Assembly (NCBI GenBank): GCA_031422295.1
Contig: JANOQM010000053.1
Location: 62,001-126,000, forward strand
DNA: 64,000 bases
Source: JANOMH01 sp031422295
GTDB lineage: Bacteria; Pseudomonadota; Alphaproteobacteria; Rhodobacterales; Rhodobacteraceae
Reading direction: 5' to 3'
Shown: one piece after another, positions 42,191-50,419 of the stretch
Numbering within the stretch: position 1 is the stretch's first letter
How the letters are laid out: each line of letters starts with the position of its first letter
Notes under the pieces: generated by a model
What the model saw: the letters and a program-made list of their open reading frames with translations, nothing else
Databases searched by the model: none
Told to the model about the DNA's origin: nothing
Program-made: the position numbers and the translations under genes

Positions 42191-43159
42191 TCAGATTTTG
42201 GCCGCGCGTGGCGGCGCTTTGGCCAAAGGATGGTGGTCCAGCACCAGATCGCGCAGCCGCGCATCCAGAACATGGGTATAAATTTCGGTTGTGGCCAGAT
42301 CGGCATGGCCCAGCATGGTCTGGATCGACCGCAGATCAGCCCCACCCGCCAGCAGATGCGTGGCAAAGGCATGGCGCAACGTATGCGGGGTCACCCGCGC
42401 GGGCGCTATGCCTGCCTGCATCGCGAATTCCTTGATCAGCAGAAAAAACTGTTGCCGCGATAAATGCCCCGCAGCCCCTCGCGATGGAAACAGGAATTTC
42501 GACGGAAGTGTGCCCTTGGCCTTGCGCGCGGCCTCGTCCTGTGCGTCGCGCACCAGCAACCATGCGGCCATAGCGTGTTTCGCCGGGGCTGACAGTGGCA
42601 CCAGCCGTTCCTTGCCACCCTTGCCGCGCACCAGCAGCATGGCCGGGTCACCCCGCGCGGCAGCCATCGGCAGGCTGACCAGTTCAGTCACCCGCAGCCC
42701 CGCAGCATACAGTACCTCCATCAGGCAGGTATTGCGCAACTGATCGCGGGGCAGGGTCCGGGCGGCGGTAATCAGCGCCTCGACCTCTGCCACGCAAAGA
42801 GTTTGCGGCAACCGCTGATCCCGGCCCGGGCCGGTCAGGCGCAGCGTGGGGTTATCGGCGCGCCAATCTTCTTCAACCGCAAAGCGCATGATCTGCTTGA
42901 TCGCCGATAACCGCCGGGCGCGGGTGGATTTGGCCAGCCCGATGGCAGCGCAATGAATGATATAGCCTGCGACATCGGCCTGCGTCATCGTTGCAAAATG
43001 GCGGGTTGGCCCCAGCCAGCCGGCAAAATCAGTCAGGTCACGGGCATAGGCAAGTTGCGAATTCCGGGCGGCATTGCGTTCGGCGGACTGGGCCTCAAGA
43101 AAGGCAGAAATCCAGTGGGCCATCGGCCGCGCTGCGGCGTCACGCATAGCGGTGGTCAT
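42191..43159 (-). CDS. xerD: tyrosine recombinase XerD
   Basis: This is the chromosome-dimer-resolution recombinase acting at dif with XerC. The 322-aa protein has an N-terminal SAM-like core-binding domain and the catalytic domain with all conserved residues: Arg in YAAGLRVTEL, Lys in RGKGGKERLVPL, H-x2-R in TPHTLRHAFATHLL, His in MLGHADLATT and Tyr in IYTHV. The start ATG overlaps the upstream stop (ATGA); a second ATG at 43123 would give a more usual N-terminus. Confidence 0.93.
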   Translation of the reverse strand: MTTAMRDAAARPMAHWISAFLEAQSAERNAARNSQLAYARDLTDFAGWLGPTRHFATMTQADVAGYIIHCAAIGLAKSTRARRLSAIKQIMRFAVEEDWRADNPTLRLTGPGRDQRLPQTLCVAEVEALITAARTLPRDQLRNTCLMEVLYAAGLRVTELVSLPMAAARGDPAMLLVRGKGGKERLVPLSAPAKHAMAAWLLVRDAQDEAARKAKGTLPSKFLFPSRGAAGHLSRQQFFLLIKEFAMQAGIAPARVTPHTLRHAFATHLLAGGADLRSIQTMLGHADLATTEIYTHVLDARLRDLVLDHHPLAKAPPRAAKI

Positions 43160-44724
43160 GCCTGCCGGTCCAACAACAAGAATTGCAATGCGGCCCGGCG
43201 CGCCACATCCTCCAGACCCACAGCCCGCAGCAGGGCCAGCGCATCGGTGATTGCCCCCAGATCGCCGCCCAGCCCCTGATTGAACAGCGACACGCCGCGC
43301 AACAACGCCTCGCCCAACTGACCCTTGGCAATCTGCCCGGCCATCGGTTCGGGCACTTTGGCTGTGCTAAAGGCCGCCAGCACGGCCGCCTCGGCCGGGG
43401 TTTGCCCGACCACGCCGGTGACAGCGCCACGCGCCACGGCAATCAACAGCCGCTCGGTTGCCGTTGGGGCAATCCGGGCCAGCGCCACAGCCTCGTATTT
43501 CGGCGATACCAGGCCAATCTGAAACACCAACGCGGCCGTGGTCCCGGTCAGCGGCAAACGCGCCAGCTCGTCACCATAAAACCGGGCAAAGGCCACTTCG
43601 GTCCGCATGTCCTGCATGGCGGCCCAGGCAGGCGGCAGAGTCTGGTCAATCTGGGCCGGATCACCCGCCTGCAAGGCCACATCAAAGCGCTGGATAACCG
43701 CCGCCCGGTCCCAGACCCCACCCGAGGCCGCGGGGGTCCGGGCGCGGTAAATCCCGAATAAAGTGTTTTCCGAAATGGCCAGATTGCGCGACAGCCGTTC
43801 TGCGGCCTCAATCTGACTGCGCCATCCGGTGGTGCTGCGCAGATCGGCATGTGAAAACGCGATGGGCAGACCGGCAGTGGTCAGGGCCTCGCCAATCGCC
43901 TCGCGCATCCGGAACTCCAGCGGGCTGGTGCGGCTGGGCGGGGGCAGGGGCGGATCAGCGCTGTACAATTCCGGGTCAAGGAACCGCGACAACAGCGCGT
44001 CCTCCTCATCGGTGACATCGCCGAGGGCGCGGGCGGTGTTCAGGGTCAGCGCGGCGGCGGTCCAGTCGCCATTGCGGGCAATGCAGAAAATCCGCGCCGG
44101 ATAGGTCGAGGCGATGGTGGGTTTGGCGCGCAACACCGCACAGGCGCTGGCTTCGGTGCCGGTCAGCAGGGTGACATCGAACCAGCGGCGGAACAATTCG
44201 GGCGTGTCGGGGCCAGCCGCCTCGAGCAGGGCCTGGGCCGGTTCCAACGCGCCCAGATCCAGCAGGGTATCAACCCGTGCCAGAAACATCGCACCATCCG
44301 GGCCGGACCCCAGCGGCGGGTCGGCATCAGCCAGCATCAGGGTCACAATCAGTTCCTGGATCGCGGGCAAGGTATCAACACGCTGGGCCTGCACCAGCAT
44401 GGTCAGGGTTTCCGTGTCGCTGCCGGACCAAAGTGTGCGAGGCAACCCGGTCAGCTCCGGGGCCAAAAGGCCGGTGGCATCAGGCGATGCAGCATCCAGC
44501 GGGGTTACTGTAATCTCGGGTGTTTCGGCGCTTTGGGTCACAGGCGGTTCGTCAAACACCCCCGGATTAGGCACCACTACCGGAATCTCAACGCTTTGCG
44601 ACAACCAGTCAATCGCCGACAGGGGTTCATTCGCCTTGTCCTGCGCAAAAACACAACCCGGCCCGGAAAACCCACCCAAAGGCAGCCCCAGACCCAACAA
44701 AAGCGCACTGCGCCAGATAATCAT
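43156..44724 (-). CDS. exported alpha-helical repeat-like protein, unknown
   Basis: This 522-aa protein has an N-terminal signal sequence (MIIWRSALLLGLGLPLGGF, up to about residue 28). It then has a Pro/acidic segment and a long run of Ala/Leu-rich helices with a few short helix pairs (AQALLEAAGPDTPELFRRW; DWTAAALTLNTARALG) that look like TPR/Sel1-type superhelix, though I see no clear repeat consensus. It sits between a small membrane protein and xerD, opposite aroK-aroB, a placement I associate with Rhodobacteraceae hypothetical proteins. The function is unknown. Confidence 0.8.
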   Translation of the reverse strand: MIIWRSALLLGLGLPLGGFSGPGCVFAQDKANEPLSAIDWLSQSVEIPVVVPNPGVFDEPPVTQSAETPEITVTPLDAASPDATGLLAPELTGLPRTLWSGSDTETLTMLVQAQRVDTLPAIQELIVTLMLADADPPLGSGPDGAMFLARVDTLLDLGALEPAQALLEAAGPDTPELFRRWFDVTLLTGTEASACAVLRAKPTIASTYPARIFCIARNGDWTAAALTLNTARALGDVTDEEDALLSRFLDPELYSADPPLPPPSRTSPLEFRMREAIGEALTTAGLPIAFSHADLRSTTGWRSQIEAAERLSRNLAISENTLFGIYRARTPAASGGVWDRAAVIQRFDVALQAGDPAQIDQTLPPAWAAMQDMRTEVAFARFYGDELARLPLTGTTAALVFQIGLVSPKYEAVALARIAPTATERLLIAVARGAVTGVVGQTPAEAAVLAAFSTAKVPEPMAGQIAKGQLGEALLRGVSLFNQGLGGDLGAITDALALLRAVGLEDVARRAALQFLLLDRQA

Positions 44725-44726
44725 AC

Positions 44727-44879
44727 CTACTCCATGTCGAGCGTCACCGGAACGGTTACCTCGTGACTTGGTGCCGCGAAATCAGCGGGAAAGAACACCG
44801 GCCCTACATAGGCATACCCTATAAATGCAATGCCTGCCAACACTGCAAGAAACACAAGTGCCTTAATGATGCGCCACAT
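44727..44879 (-). CDS. 50-aa single-pass membrane protein
   Basis: The minus-strand frame reads MWRIIKALVFLAVLAGIAFI, then GYAYVGPVFFPADFAAPSHE and VTVPVTLDME. It has one N-terminal transmembrane helix and a short periplasmic tail. It ends two bases before the start of the 522-aa exported protein, so the two are likely co-translated and may act together. It diverges from aroK. Confidence 0.72.
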   Translation of the reverse strand: MWRIIKALVFLAVLAGIAFIGYAYVGPVFFPADFAAPSHEVTVPVTLDME

Positions 44880-45051
44880 GGAATCTGCCTTTTTGCCTTG
44901 CCGAATTGCCCGCCGGGCAGGTTTGCGACCCGCCTCTTGGGACGCTTTATATATGGTCTTTGGCGTAAGATCACGCCATTCAGGGGGAAATATTCTGCAT
45001 AGGCAATCTGCGGCTGATCGCAGCGACCACTGCAGCTGTCACGGGGATGCG

Positions 45052-45669
45052 ATGGACCGCAGGCTAAAGGGGAAACCTGGCGAAAACCGGATTGACGGGC
45101 TGCCAATCGACAGCGCTGCGCCCGGGCGGTTGCGGCGATCGGTGGTTTTGGTCGGCATGATGGGGTCGGGCAAAACCGCCGTCGGGCGCGCCCTTGCGGC
45201 CCGGCTGAACGCACCGTTCCTCGATTCGGATACAGAAATTGAACTGGCCGCCCATGCCACAATCGCTGAAATATTCAGCCGCGATGGCGAAACCTTCTTT
45301 CGGGACCGCGAGGCCGAAGTGATTGGCCGGTTGCTATCCGGCCCGCCTGCGGTGATTTCAACCGGCGGCGGCGCCTTTATGGCCGACCGTAACCGGCACA
45401 GCATTGCAGCCAACGGGGTGTCGCTCTGGCTCGATGCCAATCTGGATGTGCTGTGGGAACGGGTCCGGCACAAGGAAACCCGGCCTCTGCTGCGCACCGC
45501 CAACCCGCGCGCCACGTTGACCGACCTGTATGACCAGCGGGTGCCGGTCTACCAACTGGCCAGTCTGCATGTCAGGGTCGAACCCGGCTATTCGATTGAG
45601 GATACCACTGACCGCGCGATCGAGATGTTACGCGAACGGTCCGATGTGCTGGAGCCTGCAAGTGACTGA
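45052..45669 (+). CDS. aroK: shikimate kinase
   Basis: It phosphorylates shikimate in the chorismate pathway. The 205-aa protein has Walker A GMMGSGKT (residues 35-42), the shikimate-binding DSDTEIE and FFRDREAEVI segments, the STGGGA loop and a lid arginine region (RHKETRPLLR). About 28 N-terminal residues extend beyond the family core. The ATG at 45052 is preceded by GGGGA; longer in-frame starts run into the divergent promoter region. Confidence 0.94.
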   Translation: MDRRLKGKPGENRIDGLPIDSAAPGRLRRSVVLVGMMGSGKTAVGRALAARLNAPFLDSDTEIELAAHATIAEIFSRDGETFFRDREAEVIGRLLSGPPAVISTGGGAFMADRNRHSIAANGVSLWLDANLDVLWERVRHKETRPLLRTANPRATLTDLYDQRVPVYQLASLHVRVEPGYSIEDTTDRAIEMLRERSDVLEPASD

Positions 45670-46786
45670 TATAAAGCACAAAATCGTCCGTGTCGCGTTA
45701 CCGGGCCGGGATTATGACATTCATATCGGGCCCGGTCTGCTGGCGCAGGCGGGGCCGTTGCTGACCCCGCATCTGCGGCGCAAACGGGTGGCGATTGTGA
45801 CCGATGCCAATGTGGCCAGCGCCCATCTGGCCAGCCTGACCGCTGGATTGGCCGCCGCCGGGATCAGCAGCAGCCGCCTGATACTGCCCCCCGGCGAGGC
45901 GAGCAAAGGCTGGGTCCAATTCGAACGTGTCGTCGAATGGCTGTTGACCGAACGGATCGAACGCGGCGATCTGGTGATCGCCTTTGGCGGCGGGGTGATC
46001 GGCGATCTGACCGGCTTTGCCGCCGCCGTGGTCCGGCGCGGGGTGCGATTTGCGCAAATCCCCACGACATTGCTGGCGCAGGTGGACAGTTCGGTGGGCG
46101 GCAAAACCGGGATCAATACGACCCAAGGCAAAAACCTTGTCGGGGCATTCTACCAGCCGGTGCTGGTGTTGACCGATACCGACCTGTTGACGACCTTGCC
46201 GCAGCGTGACCTGCTGGCAGGTTACGGCGAAGTGGTGAAATACGGGCTGCTCGGCGACTTTGAGTTCTTTGAATGGCTGGAACAGCATGGGCCCAGCCTT
46301 GCTGCAGGTGATAGGGCGGCCCGGGTCCATGCGGTCACCCGGTCTTGCCAGATGAAGGCCGACATCGTGATACGGGATGAAACCGAACAGGGCGACCGGG
46401 CCTTGCTGAACCTCGGGCACACGTTTTGCCATGCTTTGGAAGCGGCCACCGGCTATTCCGACCGGCTGTTGCACGGCGAAGGGGTAGCGATTGGCTGCGC
46501 CCTCGCATTCGACCTTTCAGCCCGGCTGGGCCTGTGTCCGCAAGAAGACCCCAGCCGGGTGCGGGCGCATCTGGTTGCGATGGGGATGAAAACCAATTTG
46601 GCGGACATCTCGGGTAACTTGCCCGGGGCCGAGGCCCTGCTGGACCTCATGGGCCAGGACAAAAAAGTGCTGGATGGCCAGTTGCGTTTCATCCTCGCGC
46701 GCGGGATCGGCGAGGCTTTTGTAGCCGCCGATGTCCCGCGGGGGGCTGTGTTGCAGCTATTGCAGGACGCGCTGCTGGGGCGTTAA
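45662..46786 (+). CDS. aroB: 3-dehydroquinate synthase
   Basis: It converts DAHP to 3-dehydroquinate with NAD+ and zinc. I place the start at GTG 45662, which overlaps the aroK stop by 8 bp and follows GGAG with proper spacing; the frame is open upstream within aroK. The 374-aa protein has the NAD-binding GGGVIGDLTGFAAA, the DSSVGGKTGIN loop, the AGYGEVVKYG motif and the zinc ligands in LNLGHTFCHALE and HGEGVAIG. Confidence 0.95.
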   Translation: MTDIKHKIVRVALPGRDYDIHIGPGLLAQAGPLLTPHLRRKRVAIVTDANVASAHLASLTAGLAAAGISSSRLILPPGEASKGWVQFERVVEWLLTERIERGDLVIAFGGGVIGDLTGFAAAVVRRGVRFAQIPTTLLAQVDSSVGGKTGINTTQGKNLVGAFYQPVLVLTDTDLLTTLPQRDLLAGYGEVVKYGLLGDFEFFEWLEQHGPSLAAGDRAARVHAVTRSCQMKADIVIRDETEQGDRALLNLGHTFCHALEAATGYSDRLLHGEGVAIGCALAFDLSARLGLCPQEDPSRVRAHLVAMGMKTNLADISGNLPGAEALLDLMGQDKKVLDGQLRFILARGIGEAFVAADVPRGAVLQLLQDALLGR

Positions 46787-46803
46787 CTCTCCGGTTTGCG
46801 CTT

Positions 46804-46850
46804 CTTTTGTTCTCAAATATCCCCGCCGGAGGCATCCGCCCCCGACGCGG
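46804..46850 (+). repeat. interspersed repeat, CAAATATCCCCGCCGGAGGC type
   Basis: The segment TTTGTTCTCAAATATCCCCG and the following CCGGAGGC, then a C-rich stretch to ACGCGGG, matches the minus strand of 40786-40832 over about 45 bp with small differences. It lies between the convergent aroB and ssb genes. Confidence 0.85.
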
Positions 46851-46860
46851 GTGCGTTGCT

Positions 46861-47385
46861 TTAGAACGGGATCTCATCATCCATGTCGCGGCTGCCACCT
46901 GACCCGGATGTCGGGCCCGAATCGTATCCGCCCCCATCGCGTCCGCTGTCACGGCCACCGGATTGGTCAGCCATATAGCCGCCGCCCTGACCCCCGGCTG
47001 ACCCACTGCCCTGCCCACCACCCGATCCGCCTTCACGGCCATCCAGCAGGGTCAGCTCACCGCGAAACGGACGCAGGACGACTTCGGTGGTGAATTTCTC
47101 GACCCCGGATTGATCCTGCCATTTGCGGGTCTCCAACTGGCCCTCGATGTAAACCTTGGAACCCTTTTTGAGATATTGTTCGGCGATCTTGGCCAGATTC
47201 TCGTTCAGGATCGACACACGATGCCATTCGGTGCGTTCTTTGCGCTCGCCGCTGGCCTTGTCGCGCCAACTCTCGGACGTGGCGATATTCAGGTTCACCA
47301 CCTTGCCGCCGTTCTGGAATGTGCGGACCTCGGGGTCGCGCCCCAGATTACCCACGATGATCACTTTGTTGACTGACCCGGCCAT
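46861..47385 (-). CDS. ssb: single-stranded DNA-binding protein
   Basis: This 174-aa SSB has an N-terminal OB fold (SVNKVIIVGNLGRDPEVR; TEWHRVSI; LKKGSKVYIEGQLETRKWQDQSG), a Gly/Ser/Gln-rich flexible linker (about 115-160) and the conserved acidic tip DMDDEIPF that docks partner proteins. I see no SOS box before it, unlike uvrA and recA. Confidence 0.96.
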   Translation of the reverse strand: MAGSVNKVIIVGNLGRDPEVRTFQNGGKVVNLNIATSESWRDKASGERKERTEWHRVSILNENLAKIAEQYLKKGSKVYIEGQLETRKWQDQSGVEKFTTEVVLRPFRGELTLLDGREGGSGGGQGSGSAGGQGGGYMADQSGGRDSGRDGGGYDSGPTSGSGGSRDMDDEIPF

Positions 47386-47602
47386 GTGTTTCTCCCCCGT
47401 CGAATCTTTGGTTAGGTGTTTGCCCCGTTACATCACCGCAAACTGGTTAATGAAAGGAAAATAGCGGCGCGGGGCGTCGGATGCCCGTCAGGGAAAAAAT
47501 CCCGATCGGCGGGCTTCGGCTGGTCTGGGCGTGAAGATAAAGTGGAAATCCGCGCAAGGATACATTACTTAGCGTCCTAACAACGACGTCCGGGGATGGT
47601 GA

Positions 47603-48184
47603 ATGGTCAAGTCATGGGGTGGGGTGGCTGTCGCGGGCCTGCTGTTTGCTGGCGCTGCCCAAGCTGATCAAGTGTCCAGCATGAGCAGGATGGCGCTGTT
47701 TCAGTCGCAACTGGATGTCTTGGATGGGCGGGCCGCCGAACAATACAACGATTCCGTTCGCCTGCAACCGCCCCGGGCCGCGGTGCCGTCGCTGACCCCC
47801 AGCTTTACCGGACGCTACACCGGGCCCTATCTGCAAGTCGCCCGCGATGCAGCCCGGCGCTATAATGTGCCCGAGGATCTGTTCCTGCGGCTGGTCCAAC
47901 AGGAAAGCGGCTGGAATACCGGTGCCATATCGCCCAAAGGGGCGATCGGGCTGGCACAACTGATGCCGGGAACCGCCGCCGTGCTGGGTGTGGATGCAAC
48001 CGATCCAACCGAAAATCTGGACGGCGGGGCGCGGTATCTGCGGCAGCAATATGATACATTCGGGACATGGCAACTGGCGCTGGCGGCCTATAATGCGGGG
48101 CCGGGTGCGGTGCAGCAGCATGGCGGTGTCCCGCCCTATGCTGAGACGCAGAATTACGTGCAGGTGATCTGGGGCAGTTCTTAG
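47603..48184 (+). CDS. lytic transglycosylase (SLT domain)
   Basis: This 193-aa protein has a signal peptide (GVAVAGLLFAGAAQA) and a C-terminal SLT domain with QQESGWNTGAISPKGAIGLAQLMPGTA (catalytic Glu) and LAAYNAGPGAV. It cleaves peptidoglycan glycan strands with 1,6-anhydro ends. A similar protein type occurs with secretion systems, but no such genes are near. Confidence 0.9.
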   Translation: MVKSWGGVAVAGLLFAGAAQADQVSSMSRMALFQSQLDVLDGRAAEQYNDSVRLQPPRAAVPSLTPSFTGRYTGPYLQVARDAARRYNVPEDLFLRLVQQESGWNTGAISPKGAIGLAQLMPGTAAVLGVDATDPTENLDGGARYLRQQYDTFGTWQLALAAYNAGPGAVQQHGGVPPYAETQNYVQVIWGSS

Positions 48185-48186
48185 CG

Positions 48187-48330
48187 AGGTGGGTTAAAAC
48201 CCACCTTACCAAAAGGTTAGGCATTAAAGTAAGGTGGGTTTTAACCCACATTCGTGCCCAAGATGCGGGTCAAGACCCGCCTTACATTGCGCATAAGTCT
48301 GAAAAGTAAGGTGGGTTTTAACCCACCCTA
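48187..48330. repeat. cluster of four GTGGGTTTTAACCCAC-type palindromes
   Basis: Copies are at 48187-48209, 48229-48249, 48265-48285 (variant GCGGGTCAAGACCCGC) and 48306-48330. All carry the flank GTAAGG or its complement CCTTAC. They fill the space between the convergent transglycosylase and ABC ATPase genes; the last copy ends on the ATPase stop codon. They may act as paired terminators or mRNA 3' protection. Confidence 0.92.
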
Positions 48331-50415
48331 TTCTGCGGCAATCGTAATCACCGGCTCCATTCCTGTCAGCACATCATCGGGCAAATGGCATTTGATCTGA
48401 TGCCCGTCGGCCAGAAACCGGACCGGGGGAACCTCGATGTCGCACAGGCCCCCAGCGACCTGCGATTTCCAGCGACACCGGGTCTGGAACGGACAGCCCG
48501 GCGGCGGGTTCATCGCCGATGGAATATCGCCTTCCAGCACGATATGGCGCTTTTTCACCCGTGTATCGGCAATAGGCACCGCTGAGAGCAGGGCCTCGGT
48601 ATACGGGTGATAAGGCGGCGAAAACACCTGATCGGTGGTGCCCAGTTCGACCACATGGCCCAGATACATCACCATCACCCGGTCCGACAAATAGCGCACA
48701 ATCGACAGATCATGGCTGATGAACAGCAATGTGGTGCCTTGTTCGCGCTGAATTTCCATCAGCAGGTCGGTCACAGCCGCCTGCACCGACACATCCAGCG
48801 CGGATACAGGCTCGTCCGCCACCACCACCTTGGCCCCGCCCGCAAAGGCGCGTGCGATCCCCACCCGTTGCTTTTGGCCGCCCGACAATTGCCGGGGCAT
48901 CCGGTCGGCAAAGGCGCGGGGCAGTTTGACCAGATCAAGCAGCACCAGCATCCGCTCTTTACGCTCTGCATCGGATTTGCCGACCTTGAAAATCTCCAAC
49001 GCCCGGATAATCTGCCGTCCCACGGTCATCGACGGGTTCAGCGTGTCAATCGGGTTCTGGAACACCATCTGTACCGAAGACACCGTATCGGTGTTGCGCT
49101 TTTCGATCGGCGTGGATTGGATATTTTCATCAAACAGCATGATCTGGCCGCTGGTGGCCGTCTCTAGGCCCATCAAGACCTTGGCGAATGTGGATTTACC
49201 GCAACCGGATTCGCCGACAATCGCCAAAGTTTCACCTTCGCGGGCCTCGAAACTCAGGGTTTCATTGGCCTTCACGACTTTCCTGGTGCCACTGCCACCA
49301 AACAGGGCATTGGCATTGACTTCGTAATATTTGCGCAAATCATCCATCTTCAGGACAACCTTGCCGATCTTGGTCTTTTCTTTCTGGACAGCGGCCACCA
49401 TCGGCGCATCCCAGTCGATATCATTAATCCGCAGACAGCGGCTGGCATGGCGATCACCGCTGGCCAATTCAACCATCGGAATCGCTGCTGCATCGCACAG
49501 ACCAGCGGTGAAATAATCGCAGCGCGGACCAAAGTTACAACCATTTGGCCGTTCATGCGGCAGCGGGAAGTTACCGGGGATGGATTTCAGCGGTCGTGTG
49601 GTTTTATCGGCACCGGGCAGCGGGATCGAGCGGAACAAAGCCTCGGTATAAGGATGCCGCATTTCCTCGAATACGTCTTCGATCTTGCCAGTTTCCACCG
49701 CCTCGCCGGAATACATCACGCAAATCCGGTCGCAGGTTTCCAGCACCAGCCCCAGATTATGACTGATAAACAGCATCGACGTGCCATATTTCTTGCCCAG
49801 ATCCTTGACCAATTGGACAACCGCAGCCTCGACCGTTACATCCAAAGCCGTGGTCGGTTCGTCCAAGATCAACAACGCGGGCTTTGACATCAGCGCCATG
49901 GCGATGACGATGCGCTGCTGTTGACCGCCGGACAATTGATGCGGATAGCTGCGCATGATCCGCTCGGGGTCGGGCAGTTTCACATCGCGGACCACCTCCA
50001 AAGCGCGGGCATAGGCGTCCTTTTCGCTGATCCTCTCATGGATCATCGGCACTTCCATCAGTTGCTGGCCAATCCGCATCGCCGGGTTCAACGATGCCAT
50101 CGGTTCCTGATAGATCATCGCAATCTCGGACCCGCGAATGCCCTGCAATTCAGCGGTGCCCATCTTGTTCAGGTCACGCCCCTTGAACTTGATCGATCCG
50201 CCGACAATCCGGCCATTCACGCCCAAATCCTGCATCACGCCCAAGGCCACAGTGGATTTGCCGCAACCGGATTCGCCGACCAACCCCAGCGCCTCGCCGG
50301 GTTGGACCACGCAGGAAAACTCCATCACCGCCGGAATCTCGCGGGTCCGGGTGAAAAAGCTGATCGACAGCTTGTCAATCTCCAGGATCGGGCCGTCATA
50401 ATCCCATTTTGCCAT
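48328..50415 (-). CDS. peptide-type ABC importer, fused double ATPase
   Basis: This 695-aa protein joins two nucleotide-binding domains of the Dpp/Opp class (DppD- and DppF-like). The Walker A motifs are GESGCGKST (about residues 53-61 and 403-411), the signatures LSGGQQQR and LSGGQKQR, and Walker B LLILDEPTTALD and VVADEPVSALD. Each half ends in an oligopeptide-transporter C-terminal segment with conserved Cys (FGPRCDYFTAGLC; PFQTRCRWKS). It ends an operon SBP-permease-permease-ATPase. Confidence 0.94.
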   Translation of the reverse strand: MAKWDYDGPILEIDKLSISFFTRTREIPAVMEFSCVVQPGEALGLVGESGCGKSTVALGVMQDLGVNGRIVGGSIKFKGRDLNKMGTAELQGIRGSEIAMIYQEPMASLNPAMRIGQQLMEVPMIHERISEKDAYARALEVVRDVKLPDPERIMRSYPHQLSGGQQQRIVIAMALMSKPALLILDEPTTALDVTVEAAVVQLVKDLGKKYGTSMLFISHNLGLVLETCDRICVMYSGEAVETGKIEDVFEEMRHPYTEALFRSIPLPGADKTTRPLKSIPGNFPLPHERPNGCNFGPRCDYFTAGLCDAAAIPMVELASGDRHASRCLRINDIDWDAPMVAAVQKEKTKIGKVVLKMDDLRKYYEVNANALFGGSGTRKVVKANETLSFEAREGETLAIVGESGCGKSTFAKVLMGLETATSGQIMLFDENIQSTPIEKRNTDTVSSVQMVFQNPIDTLNPSMTVGRQIIRALEIFKVGKSDAERKERMLVLLDLVKLPRAFADRMPRQLSGGQKQRVGIARAFAGGAKVVVADEPVSALDVSVQAAVTDLLMEIQREQGTTLLFISHDLSIVRYLSDRVMVMYLGHVVELGTTDQVFSPPYHPYTEALLSAVPIADTRVKKRHIVLEGDIPSAMNPPPGCPFQTRCRWKSQVAGGLCDIEVPPVRFLADGHQIKCHLPDDVLTGMEPVITIAAE

Positions 50416-50419
50416 GGCG

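Noticed and set aside
42191..43159. XerD as the integrase of the pyrH-linked insert.
   Set aside because: It sits in a conserved place beside aroK-aroB, has full housekeeping XerD features and is 14 kb from the insert with no repeats near it.
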